In this document: one piece after another, positions 54,978 through 64,000 of the stretch
Layout of the letters: each line of letters opens with the position of its first letter
Position numbering within the stretch: position 1 is the stretch's first letter
Source of the DNA: Pseudomonas helvetica
Lineage (GTDB): Bacteria > Pseudomonadota > Gammaproteobacteria > Pseudomonadales > Pseudomonadaceae
Reading direction: 5' to 3'
Assembly: GCF_039908645.1 (NCBI RefSeq)
Contig: NZ_CP150917.1
Location: 5,219,501-5,283,500, forward strand
Length of the DNA stretch: 64,000 nt
The notes under the pieces: generated by a model
Told to the model about the DNA's origin: nothing
Database searches by the model: none
The model's input: the letters and a program-made list of their open reading frames with translations, nothing else
Position numbers and translations under genes: made by a program

Positions 54978-55613
54978 TCAGCCGCGGTGTCGAGACTCCA
55001 CTGCCTTGCGCAGGGTGTCGATCAACGCCTGGATACGGGCGTGCTGCATTTTCATCGAAGCTTTGTTGACGATCAGCCGGGAGCTGATGGCAGCAATGAA
55101 ATCCTGTGGCTCCAGGCCGTTGGCCCGCAGCGTGTTGCCGGTATCGACCACGTCGATGATCTTGTCCGCCAGACCGATCAGCGGTGCCAGCTCCATCGAG
55201 CCATATAGCTTGATGATGTCGACCTGACGACCCTGCTCTGCGTAATAACGCTTGGCAACGTTGACGAACTTGGTGGCGATGCGCAGACGACCCTTGGGCT
55301 CGACCGCGCCGACTTTACCTGCGGTCATCAGCTTGCACTGGGCAATTTGCAGGTCCAGTGGCTCGTACAGGCCCTGGCCGCCGTATTCCATCAGCACATC
55401 TTTACCGGCGACGCCCAGGTCAGCGGCACCATGCTCGACGTAGGTCGGCACATCGGTGGCACGCACGATCAGCAAGCGCACATCGGCCTGGGTCGTGGGG
55501 ATGATCAGCTTGCGGCTCTTGTCCGGATTCTCGGTCGGCACGATGCCCGCTTCAGCCAGAAGCGGCAGGGTGTCGTCAAGGATGCGGCCCTTGGACAGTG
55601 CGATGGTCAACAT
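54978..55613 (-). CDS. hisG: ATP phosphoribosyltransferase, short form
   Basis: A 211-residue HisG. The catalytic core matches ([61 protein letters not shown]). It lacks the C-terminal regulatory domain of the long form, so it needs HisZ, which is not encoded next to it. This is the usual arrangement in Pseudomonas. It is the first enzyme of histidine synthesis and is followed after 124 bp by hisD. Confidence 0.94.
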   Translation of the reverse strand: MLTIALSKGRILDDTLPLLAEAGIVPTENPDKSRKLIIPTTQADVRLLIVRATDVPTYVEHGAADLGVAGKDVLMEYGGQGLYEPLDLQIAQCKLMTAGKVGAVEPKGRLRIATKFVNVAKRYYAEQGRQVDIIKLYGSMELAPLIGLADKIIDVVDTGNTLRANGLEPQDFIAAISSRLIVNKASMKMQHARIQALIDTLRKAVESRHRG

Positions 55614-55672
55614 GGGAAACGTCAGTCCTTATCAAGGTACTCATGCCCGGTCGCAAATGGCGCCGGACACAC

Positions 55673-55694
55673 ATCGAGCCGTAACGGGCTCGAT
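55673..55694. terminator. Hairpin between murA and hisG
   Basis: ATCGAGCC and GGCTCGAT form an 8-bp stem with a 6-base loop. A T-run is missing, so it is at best a weak terminator or attenuator between two genes of the same direction. Confidence 0.35.
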
Positions 55695-55738
55695 CTTAAC
55701 AAATCAACGGGCACGTCCCTGCGCCCATGAAGCAGAAA

Positions 55739-57278
<1,540 letters not shown>

Positions 57279-57324
57279 GCTCAACCTCAATCGGCGCCCT
57301 GTGCGCGCGGGTCGGACATCATAC

Positions 57325-57375
57325 AAAAAAGCCCCGCGCCTGCGAACCCCGCATAGCAGGACTCTGACGGGGGGC
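57325..57375 (-). terminator. Terminator after mlaB
   Basis: On the minus strand AAGCCCC pairs with GGGGCTTTTTT across a 35-base loop region that can form a second smaller stem. It separates the mla operon from ibaG-murA and ends in a T-run. Confidence 0.75.
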
Positions 57376-57392
57376 TTCTTTATAGATGATAG

Positions 57393-57698
57393 TTAGGGGT
57401 GTGCCAACAGCTCGGTCAATTCGCTGACCTGAGCGATTTCACGCATGTCGTCAGGCAAGGCACGGATGCTCAGCGCCTTGCCCGCCGCTTGCGCGTCACG
57501 CATGAAACACAGCAACAACGACAAACCGACGCTGCTGGACTTTTGCACACCCGAGCAATCAACTACCAGGGCTGACGCGGTGCTCGACTTGATCAAGGCC
57601 TGGCCCTGCTTGCGCAGGGCCGGCCCGGTACGGTAATCGAGTACGCCGCTGAGCATCAGCTCACCGGCCTCACCCATGCTGACAGCCGACTCACTCAT
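57393..57698 (-). CDS. mlaB: Phospholipid trafficking STAS protein MlaB
   Basis: A 101-residue STAS-domain protein with LMLSGVLDYRTGPALRKQG and VVDCSGVQKSSSVGLSLLLC, containing the conserved Asp-Cys-Ser-Gly segment with Ser as a phosphorylation-type site. It binds the MlaF ATPase. Its start overlaps mlaC's stop by four bases. In Pseudomonas the operon is also known as ttg2. Confidence 0.9.
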   Translation of the reverse strand: MSESAVSMGEAGELMLSGVLDYRTGPALRKQGQALIKSSTASALVVDCSGVQKSSSVGLSLLLCFMRDAQAAGKALSIRALPDDMREIAQVSELTELLAHP

Positions 57699-58354
57699 TG
57701 GGCGGGCTTCTTCTGAGTCGTTTCTGCGTCGGTCTTTTCCTTGGCTTTGGCGACTTCACCGGCCCAACCATTGATGGTCGCGTCCAGGTTATTGCCATTG
57801 CGCTGCATCGCGTCGCTGAACTGATCACGGAACAGCTTGCCAATGTTGATGCCGTTGATGATCACGTTACGCAGCTTCCACTCGCCATTGATCTTTTCGA
57901 GTGTGTAGGACACAGGATAGATCGCGCCGTTGCTGCCTTTGACCGTCATGCCAACGCTGGTTCGGTCTCCCGATTCATCCTTGGCCGCATCAACGGTAAT
58001 GCCCTGATTGTTGTACTCAAGCAAAGCATTGCCATAGAACTGGAAGAGCCCGCGCTTGAAGTTATCTTCAAAGGTTTTCATTTGCGCAGGTGTGGCATTG
58101 CGCGAGTACTTGACCGTCATGATGCTCTTGGAGATGCCCTCGGCATCCACCACGGGCCCGACGATGGTGTTCAAGGCATCGTAGAAACCGTTCGGATCCT
58201 GCTTGTACTTCGCTTTATTGGCCGACAGATCGGCGAGCAACCGATTGGTGGTGTCCTGCACGATATCGTGCGCGGACTGCGCAGCCACGGCGTTACCCAT
58301 GAACGGCAAGACCGCCAGTAATACCAACAGGCCACGTCGCAAGGTTGAGATCAT
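57695..58354 (-). CDS. mlaC: Periplasmic phospholipid-binding protein MlaC
   Basis: A 219-residue protein with a signal peptide (LLAVLPFMGNAVAAQSAH) and a lipid-binding fold: ISKSIMTVKYSRNATPAQMK and RTSVGMTVKGSNGAIYPVSY. It ferries phospholipids between the outer-membrane complex and the inner-membrane MlaFEDB transporter. Confidence 0.94.
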   Translation of the reverse strand: MISTLRRGLLVLLAVLPFMGNAVAAQSAHDIVQDTTNRLLADLSANKAKYKQDPNGFYDALNTIVGPVVDAEGISKSIMTVKYSRNATPAQMKTFEDNFKRGLFQFYGNALLEYNNQGITVDAAKDESGDRTSVGMTVKGSNGAIYPVSYTLEKINGEWKLRNVIINGINIGKLFRDQFSDAMQRNGNNLDATINGWAGEVAKAKEKTDAETTQKKPAQ

Positions 58355-58365
58355 GAAAAAACTCC

Positions 58366-58833
58366 TTATTTGGCGTCTTTGCTAACGGTATTGAGCAGGA
58401 ATTTACCGATCAGGTCTTCGAGCACCAGCGATGACTGCGTATCATGGATGGTCCCGCCATCCTTGAGCAGGGCCTGTTCCCCGCCCACGCTGATACCGAT
58501 GTATTTCTCACCCAACAGGCCAGCGGTGAGGATAGATGCAGTGGAGTCGGTCGGCAGATTATCTACCCGCTTTTCCAGCTGCATGGTCACTCGTCCGGTG
58601 AAGCTGTCGCGATCCAGATCGATTGCCGTGACCTTGCCGATGGTCACACCGGCCATGGTCACTTTTGATCTGACCGTCAAACCGGCGATATTGTCGAAGT
58701 ACGCATAAAGTTTATAGCTGTCGGTGCTCGAAACAGGGGACAGTCCACTGACCCGCAGGGCAAGCAACACTAAAGCCAGGATGCCAGCCAGCAAGAAAAG
58801 GCCGACACCGATTTCCAGGGTGCGGTTTTGCAT
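58366..58833 (-). CDS. mlaD: MlaD, MCE-domain subunit
   Basis: A 155-residue protein with one N-terminal helix (VGLFLLAGILALVLLALRVS) and one MCE domain (YKLYAYFDNIAGLTVRSKVT, then GVTIGKVTAIDLD). It forms the periplasmic hexameric ring of the Mla transporter. Its ATG overlaps the mlaE stop by one base. Confidence 0.95.
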   Translation of the reverse strand: MQNRTLEIGVGLFLLAGILALVLLALRVSGLSPVSSTDSYKLYAYFDNIAGLTVRSKVTMAGVTIGKVTAIDLDRDSFTGRVTMQLEKRVDNLPTDSTASILTAGLLGEKYIGISVGGEQALLKDGGTIHDTQSSLVLEDLIGKFLLNTVSKDAK

Positions 58834-59630
58834 CAGAAATCTCCAAACATCAAGGCAGTCAAAATAAAGTCCAGGCCGAGGATGGCCAATGAGGCATACA
58901 CCACGGTTTTGGTGGTGGCACGACTGATCCCTTCCGAAGTGGGCTCACAGTCATAGCCTTGAAATACGGCGATCCAGGTCACGACAAAGGCAAAGACAAT
59001 GCTTTTAATGATGCCATTGAATACGTCACCGTCGAACGTCACGCTGTTTTGCATGTTCGACCAGTAGGAACCTTCATACACACCCAACCAGTCGACAGCC
59101 ACCCAGGAGCCGCCCCAGATACCGACCACGCTGAAAATCATCGCCAGCACTGGTAGGGAAATGAAGCCGGCCCACAGTCGGGGGGCAATGATGTACTTGA
59201 GCGGGTCGACGCCAATCATTTCCAGACTGGACAACTGCTCGGTGGACTTCATGTTGCCGATCTCGGCGGTCAACGCAGAACCGGCACGCCCGGCGAACAG
59301 CAATGCGGTCACCACCGGCCCCAGCTCACGCAACAGCGTCAGCGCAACCATCTGCCCGACCGCCTGCTCCGAACCGTAGCTGGACAAAATGTTGAAGCCC
59401 TGTAGCGCCAGCACCATGCCGATGAATATCCCGGAGACCACGATGATCACCAGGGACATCACGCCGACCGAGTGCAACTGCTTGACCAGCAGCCCAAATC
59501 CGCCGCTGACGCCACCACGCCCCAGCAGGGCGTGAAACAGGAACAGTGATGAACGACCGAGCACCGCGATGCTGTCGATGCCGGCCTGGCCGAATCGACG
59601 AACTCTCTCTATTAGTGAAATCTTGCGCAT
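58833..59630 (-). CDS. mlaE: MlaE permease
   Basis: A 265-residue multi-helix permease with [20 protein letters not shown], the conserved [20 protein letters not shown] signature and [20 protein letters not shown]. It is the membrane core of the phospholipid transporter. It overlaps mlaF by one base. Confidence 0.95.
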   Translation of the reverse strand: MRKISLIERVRRFGQAGIDSIAVLGRSSLFLFHALLGRGGVSGGFGLLVKQLHSVGVMSLVIIVVSGIFIGMVLALQGFNILSSYGSEQAVGQMVALTLLRELGPVVTALLFAGRAGSALTAEIGNMKSTEQLSSLEMIGVDPLKYIIAPRLWAGFISLPVLAMIFSVVGIWGGSWVAVDWLGVYEGSYWSNMQNSVTFDGDVFNGIIKSIVFAFVVTWIAVFQGYDCEPTSEGISRATTKTVVYASLAILGLDFILTALMFGDF

Positions 59631-60439
59631 CAGCGCTTCCCCAGAAGATCTGCGCGGTAATCCGTCGCTGGAAAGTGGAACGGTACCGGCCCGTCTGGAT
59701 CGCCCTTCATGAATTGGTGAATCCGCGGATTATCGGAGTTCATCAGTTCATCGGGAGTCCCCTGCCCCAACACCTGCCCATCGCCTACAACATACAGGTA
59801 GTCGGCAATACTCGCGGTTTCGGCCAGATCATGGGAAACCACGATGCTGGTGATGCCCAAGGCGTCGTTAAGCAGACGGATCAGGCGCACCAGAACGCCC
59901 ATGGCGATTGGGTCCTGACCGACAAAAGGCTCGTCATACATCAGAATTTGCGGATCGAGGGCAATCGCCCGTGCCAGCGCAACACGGCGCTTCATGCCGC
60001 CGGACAACTCATCGGGCATCAGGTCGATAGCACCGCGCAACCCCACCGCCTGCAATTTGAGCAGGACGATGTCTCGGATCATTTCATCCGGAAGTTTGGT
60101 ATGAACACGCAGCGGAAAGGCAATGTTTTCGAAAACATCGAGGTCCGTGAACAGCGCGCCGCTCTGAAACAGCACGCCCATATGCTTGCGCGCATCGAAC
60201 AGGTCGCTACGAGACAGCGTGGGCAAATTTTGCCCGTTGACCCACACTTCGCCACTTGAAGGGCGCAACTGTGCGCCCATCAGGCGCAGCAGCGTGGTTT
60301 TTCCGCAACCGGAAGGTCCCATGATGCCGGTGACCTTACCGCGCGGAATGCGAATATCGACATTATTGAAAATGCTGCGCGCGCCGCGCTTGAAGGACAC
60401 TCCCTTCAGCTCGACCGCGTAGGCGTTATCGGCACTCAT
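59630..60439 (-). CDS. mlaF: MlaF ATPase
   Basis: A 269-residue ABC ATPase: Walker A in [20 protein letters not shown], signature [20 protein letters not shown], and Walker [20 protein letters not shown] before the ATG supports the start. It powers Mla transport; the operon order is mlaF-E-D-C-B, as in other Pseudomonas. Confidence 0.95.
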   Translation of the reverse strand: MSADNAYAVELKGVSFKRGARSIFNNVDIRIPRGKVTGIMGPSGCGKTTLLRLMGAQLRPSSGEVWVNGQNLPTLSRSDLFDARKHMGVLFQSGALFTDLDVFENIAFPLRVHTKLPDEMIRDIVLLKLQAVGLRGAIDLMPDELSGGMKRRVALARAIALDPQILMYDEPFVGQDPIAMGVLVRLIRLLNDALGITSIVVSHDLAETASIADYLYVVGDGQVLGQGTPDELMNSDNPRIHQFMKGDPDGPVPFHFPATDYRADLLGKR

Positions 60440-60676
60440 CTAAACTCCTTGCGATGCAAGCCTCTCACTCGGACGCCGGGCTCCCTGCCGAGAGCACACA
60501 ACATCCTGGGCAGGCCGAACTGGCGACGAACTATATCACCGCTAATGCAAAGCGCCCAAGGCCGAAGCCCGCGGTGTTCAGCATCAAGACAGGCAAATAG
60601 ACACAAGTTTCAGCGTTTGCGGGGGTCGCCTGAATAAAGCACGACGAACTAACGTGAGGGATTTGCTCATTACCGC

Positions 60677-60682
60677 TATAAT
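60677..60682 (+). promoter_or_regulatory. -10 element of the kdsD promoter
   Basis: A perfect TATAAT lies 34 bp before the kdsD ATG, in the 276-bp gap divergent from mlaF. The matching -35 (GTGAGG at 60654) is poor. Confidence 0.45.
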
Positions 60683-60715
60683 CGCCGCCTTTTCTCAGGC
60701 TATACGATTTCTGAC

Positions 60716-61690
60716 ATGAGCCAATCCAGCGACCTGATTCAATCAGCACAACGCACCATCCGCCTCGAGCTTGAAGCCGTAGAAGGCTTGCTGGCCCACA
60801 TCGACGCAGATTTCGTACGCGCTTGCGAGATGATTCTGGCCAGCAAAGGCCGCGTGGTCGTGGTCGGCATGGGCAAATCCGGGCACATCGGCAACAAGAT
60901 TGCCGCCACCCTCGCCAGCACCGGCACCACGGCTTTTTTCGTACACCCCGCCGAAGCCAGTCACGGCGACATGGGCATGATCACTCGCGATGACATCATC
61001 CTCGCGCTGTCGAACTCCGGCTCCACCAATGAAATCGTCACGCTGCTGCCGCTGATCAAGCGTCTGGGCATCAAGCTGATCAGCCTGACCGGCAATCCTG
61101 ATTCGCCGCTGGCCAAGGCTGCCGAGGTGAACCTCAATGTTCATGTCGAGCACGAAGCGTGCCCGCTGAACCTGGCACCGACCTCCTCCACCACGGCAGC
61201 GCTGGTAATGGGTGATGCACTGGCCGTTGCCTTGCTGGAAGCCCGCGGCTTCACTGCCGAAGATTTCGCGTTCTCACACCCGGGCGGCGCTCTGGGTCGC
61301 CGTTTGTTGCTGAAAGTCGAAAATGTCATGCATGCCGGCCAGGAGCTGCCGCAAGTAGTCCGCGGCACACCGCTCAAAGACGCGCTGATGGAAATGACCC
61401 GCAAGGGCCTGGGCATGACCGTGGTACTGGAAGCTGACGGCAAACTCGCCGGCATTTTCACCGACGGCGACCTGCGTCGCACACTCGACCGGACCATCGA
61501 CATCCATCAAGCCACCATTGACGACGTCATGACGCCGCATGGCAAGACTGCGCGCGCCGAAATGCTCGCCGCCGAAGCCCTGAAAATCATGGAAGACCAC
61601 AAAATCAACGCACTGGTGGTGGTCGACAACGAGGACCGTCCGGTGGGCGCCTTGAACATGCACGACTTGCTGCGCGCGGGAGTAATGTAA
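60716..61690 (+). CDS. kdsD: D-arabinose 5-phosphate isomerase
   Basis: A 324-residue KdsD: SIS domain (VVVGMGKSGHIGNKIAATLA; FFVHPAEASHGDMGMI; LALSNSGSTNEIVTLLPLIK) and two CBS domains (about 205-324). It makes arabinose 5-phosphate for Kdo. It precedes kdsC with a one-base overlap (TAATG), giving a coupled operon running through lptC-lptA-lptB. Confidence 0.95.
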   Translation: MSQSSDLIQSAQRTIRLELEAVEGLLAHIDADFVRACEMILASKGRVVVVGMGKSGHIGNKIAATLASTGTTAFFVHPAEASHGDMGMITRDDIILALSNSGSTNEIVTLLPLIKRLGIKLISLTGNPDSPLAKAAEVNLNVHVEHEACPLNLAPTSSTTAALVMGDALAVALLEARGFTAEDFAFSHPGGALGRRLLLKVENVMHAGQELPQVVRGTPLKDALMEMTRKGLGMTVVLEADGKLAGIFTDGDLRRTLDRTIDIHQATIDDVMTPHGKTARAEMLAAEALKIMEDHKINALVVVDNEDRPVGALNMHDLLRAGVM

Positions 61691-62214
61691 TGAGCACGGA
61701 CCTGCTGCAACGCGGCAAAAACATCAAGCTCGCGGTCTTCGACGTCGATGGCGTGCTGACCGACGGCCGCCTGTACTTTCTCGAAGACGGCAGCGAATTC
61801 AAGACCTTCAACACGCTCGACGGCCAGGGCATCAAAATGCTGATGGCCTCCGGCGTGACGACCGCCATCATCAGCGGACGCAAGACCCCGGTGGTCGAGC
61901 GACGCGCCAAAAACCTTGGTATTCCTCACCTGTATCAGGGCCGCGAGGACAAACTGGTAGTGCTCGACGAGCTTCTGGCGCAACTGGGCCTAAGCTATGA
62001 ACAGGTTGCCTACCTGGGCGACGACCTGCCGGATCTGCCGGTGATTCGCCGTGTTGGCCTGGGCATGGCAGTGGCCAACGCCGCCAGCTTCGTCCGCGAA
62101 AACGCTCACGGCATCACTCAGGCCCGTGGCGGCGAAGGTGCCGCTCGCGAGTTCTGTGAGCTGATCCTGCGTGCCCAGGGCAACCTTGAAGCGGCTAATG
62201 CCGCGTACCTGTGA
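61690..62214 (+). CDS. kdsC: KDO 8-phosphate phosphatase
   Basis: A 174-residue HAD-type phosphatase: VFDVDGVLTDGRLYFLEDGS with catalytic Asp pair (DVDGVLT), SGRKTPVVERRAKNLG, and LGDDLPDLPVIRRVGLGMAV. It releases Kdo from its 8-phosphate in LPS core synthesis. It is a class C0 (capless) tetramer by family. Confidence 0.95.
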   Translation: MSTDLLQRGKNIKLAVFDVDGVLTDGRLYFLEDGSEFKTFNTLDGQGIKMLMASGVTTAIISGRKTPVVERRAKNLGIPHLYQGREDKLVVLDELLAQLGLSYEQVAYLGDDLPDLPVIRRVGLGMAVANAASFVRENAHGITQARGGEGAAREFCELILRAQGNLEAANAAYL

Positions 62215-62221
62215 GCCACTT

Positions 62222-62794
62222 ATGCTGAGCAAGAAAATTCGCAACATAGTGTTTTTCGGGGTCATTGCCGCGTTGCTCGCGGCCGTTGGCTACTGGAACA
62301 TCAGCCCGGAACGCTTTCTCGACAAGCCGGTAGCGCACGTCGACGAGAGCCAGATCGACTACTACGCCATCAACGCCCACAGCGTGCAGTACCTGCCCGA
62401 TGGCAAATTGCAGTATGACCTGACATCCGACAAGGTCGAGCACGTCAAAGCAACCGACATCACCCTGCTGACCAACCCCGACCTGAACATGTATCGGGGC
62501 ACCGCGTACCCCTGGCACATCCAGAGCAAGCGTGGCGAGGTCAATTCAGGCGGCACTGAAGTTGAATTGATCGACTCGGTACGTATCGCACGCACGGACG
62601 AGCAGAACCGCCCGATGCTGATTACCAGTAGTCGTATGACGGTATTCCCGCAACAGCAATATGCGCAGACCCAGCAAGCCGTTAGAATCGACGGCGCTGG
62701 TGGTGTATCGACTGGTAACGGAATGAAAGCGTATTTGAAAGACAGCAGGATACACCTGCTATCGAACGTAAGAGGACAGTATGAGGCTCGTTAA
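62222..62794 (+). CDS. lptC: LPS export protein LptC
   Basis: A 190-residue single-helix protein (about 9-26, VFFGVIAALLAAVGYWNIS) with a beta-jellyroll periplasmic domain (DYYAINAHSVQYLPDGKLQY, RGEVNSGGTEVELIDSV). It links the LptB2FG transporter to LptA. Start ATG 62222 lies 7 bp after the kdsC stop. It overlaps lptA by 14 bp. Confidence 0.93.
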   Translation: MLSKKIRNIVFFGVIAALLAAVGYWNISPERFLDKPVAHVDESQIDYYAINAHSVQYLPDGKLQYDLTSDKVEHVKATDITLLTNPDLNMYRGTAYPWHIQSKRGEVNSGGTEVELIDSVRIARTDEQNRPMLITSSRMTVFPQQQYAQTQQAVRIDGAGGVSTGNGMKAYLKDSRIHLLSNVRGQYEAR

Positions 62795-63326
62795 AACTCT
62801 CCCTATTTTGCTCAGTCTGGGCGCAGCACTGGGAAGCGTGAGCGCCTGGGCTCTGCCGAACGATAGCCAGCAACCCATTCGCATTCAGGCTGACGATGCT
62901 CAGCTGGACGACAAGAATGGCGTGGCCACCTACAAAGGTGACGTGATCATTACCCAGGGCTCGATGATCATCAAAGGCAACACCGTGACCATCACCCGCA
63001 CCAAGGCCGGCGATATCGATGTCGTGACCTCGGTGGGCAACCTGGCGTATTTCGAGCAGTTGCAAAAGCCGACCGACACCAAACCCGTCCAGGGCTACGG
63101 GGTGACTATCCAGTACCATGCCGCGCAAAACCGCATCGTACTGATCGACCGTGCCAAGGTGATCAACGAAGGCAACACCACCGAAGGCGAGAAAATCGTC
63201 TACGACACCGTCAAGCAGGTTGCTAACGCAGGCCGCGCTACCGGTGCCTCGGTCACTGCGCCGCGCCCACGGGTCGATATGGTGATCCAGCCGAAAAAGA
63301 AAACCGACGAGCAGAAGGCCCAGTAA
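62781..63326 (+). CDS. lptA: LPS transport periplasmic protein LptA
   Basis: A 181-residue protein with a signal peptide ([20 protein letters not shown], cleaved after SAWA) and a beta-jellyroll with [20 protein letters not shown] and [20 protein letters not shown]. It forms the bridge carrying LPS across the periplasm. It ends TAATG into lptB. Confidence 0.94.
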   Translation: MRLVKTLPILLSLGAALGSVSAWALPNDSQQPIRIQADDAQLDDKNGVATYKGDVIITQGSMIIKGNTVTITRTKAGDIDVVTSVGNLAYFEQLQKPTDTKPVQGYGVTIQYHAAQNRIVLIDRAKVINEGNTTEGEKIVYDTVKQVANAGRATGASVTAPRPRVDMVIQPKKKTDEQKAQ

Positions 63327-64000
63327 TGGCAACTCTGAAAGCCCAGCATCTGGCCAAGAGCTACAAGAGCCGCCAGGTCGTGCGTGACGTCAGCCTGTCG
63401 ATCGACAGCGGCCAGATCGTCGGCCTGCTTGGCCCGAACGGTGCCGGCAAGACAACCTGCTTCTACATGATCGTGGGCCTGGTCCAGGCCGATCAGGGGC
63501 GCGTACTGATCGACGACCTGGACGTCAGCCACCAGCCAATGCACGGTCGTGCACGAGCGGGTATTGGCTATCTGCCACAAGAAGCGTCGATCTTCCGCAA
63601 ACTCTCGGTCGCCGACAACATCATGGCCATCCTCGAGACCCGCAAGGAACTCGACAAGGCCGGTCGTCGCAAAGAGCTGGAAAGCCTGTTGCAGGAATTC
63701 CACATCAACCATATCCGCGACAACCTCGGCATGAGCCTTTCCGGTGGCGAACGTCGCCGTGTGGAAATCGCTCGCGCCCTGGCCACGGCACCGAAATTCA
63801 TCCTGCTCGACGAACCTTTCGCCGGCGTGGACCCGATTTCGGTGGGCGACATCAAGCAGATCATTCATCACCTCAAGGCCAAGGGTATCGGCGTGCTGAT
63901 CACGGACCACAACGTCCGTGAAACCCTGGACATCTGCGAAACCGCCTACATCGTCAACGACGGTCAATTGATCGCCGAAGGCGACGCCGAAACCATCCTG
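63326..64000 (+). CDS. lptB: LPS export ATPase LptB, 5' part
   Basis: The first 225 codons of LptB; the frame is open at the right window edge and a few codons are missing (family length about 241). Walker A is [16 protein letters not shown], the signature is [20 protein letters not shown], and Walker B is [13 protein letters not shown]. The ATG overlaps the lptA stop by one base. With LptF and LptG it powers LPS extraction. Confidence 0.95.
   Translation, partial: MATLKAQHLAKSYKSRQVVRDVSLSIDSGQIVGLLGPNGAGKTTCFYMIVGLVQADQGRVLIDDLDVSHQPMHGRARAGIGYLPQEASIFRKLSVADNIMAILETRKELDKAGRRKELESLLQEFHINHIRDNLGMSLSGGERRRVEIARALATAPKFILLDEPFAGVDPISVGDIKQIIHHLKAKGIGVLITDHNVRETLDICETAYIVNDGQLIAEGDAETIL

Overview
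The window looks like a chromosomal segment of a Pseudomonas of the P. fluorescens group. The evidence is high GC, REPIN-type palindromes in intergenic gaps, an mla/ttg2-ibaG-murA-hisGDC-algW backbone, cysD with a fused cysNC, a short LOV photoreceptor, and many TonB receptors. All functions were assigned by reading translated sequence; no database search was possible. I found no tRNA, rRNA or CRISPR array.

Layout. (1) 1-4.2 kb: the 3' end of a LysR regulator runs into eleven tandem 243-bp units (about 470-3139). Each unit carries a copy of the last 17 codons of that gene plus a full REPIN. A 2-hydroxyacid dehydrogenase follows. (2) 4.2-7.4 kb: an orphan protein, a DUF2165 membrane protein, and a DMT exporter divergent from an AraC regulator. 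(3) 7.4-18.7 kb, minus strand: an iron-type FecI/FecR pair behind a Fur-box-like site, then exbD-tonB-receptor-exbB-nucleotidase preceded by a Pho-box-like site, then a FecA-type receptor with a beta-propeller protein. (4) 18.8-20.5 kb: an alpha/beta hydrolase resembling vertebrate MEST, coupled to a class II aldolase-like gene. (5) 20.7-26.4 kb: flavodoxin, short LOV protein, a PilZ-like unknown, a LitR-like MerR regulator with a degenerate B12 pocket, a monooxygenase-domain membrane protein, and folM-folE-folX-DUF1244. (6) 26.4-28.6 kb: a decayed integrase, an AraC regulator, a cupin and an IS-end-like motif. (7) 28.6-34.0 kb: an EmrAB/OMF-type tripartite pump with an AraC regulator. The regulator's reading frame is coupled to a truncated leuA 5' end. 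(8) 34.5-47.1 kb: hopJ-like, trxB, cysZ, a glycosyltransferase, an old-yellow-enzyme homologue, glutathione peroxidase, slyD, DUF3565, pta (ackA not adjacent), a PlsC-type acyltransferase, cysNC and cysD. (9) 47.3-52.3 kb: Nif3-like protein, algW, a third TonB receptor and DUF4198. (10) 52.5-60.4 kb: hisC-hisD-hisG, murA, ibaG and mlaBCDEF on the minus strand. (11) 60.7-64 kb: kdsD-kdsC-lptC-lptA-lptB on the plus strand, with lptB running off the end.

How the genes work together. Regions 10 and 11 form an envelope block: peptidoglycan precursor (MurA), phospholipid trafficking (Mla), Kdo synthesis and LPS export (Lpt). Region 3 combines an iron signalling circuit with a complete private TonB energiser linked to a phosphatase; I infer two nutrient inputs, iron and phosphate. 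Region 5 resembles the light-response module of P. putida joined to a tetrahydromonapterin pathway. The items most worth a second look are the tandem REPIN array, the Pho-box/TonB/nucleotidase cluster, the light/pterin module, and the leuA' leader of the efflux regulator.
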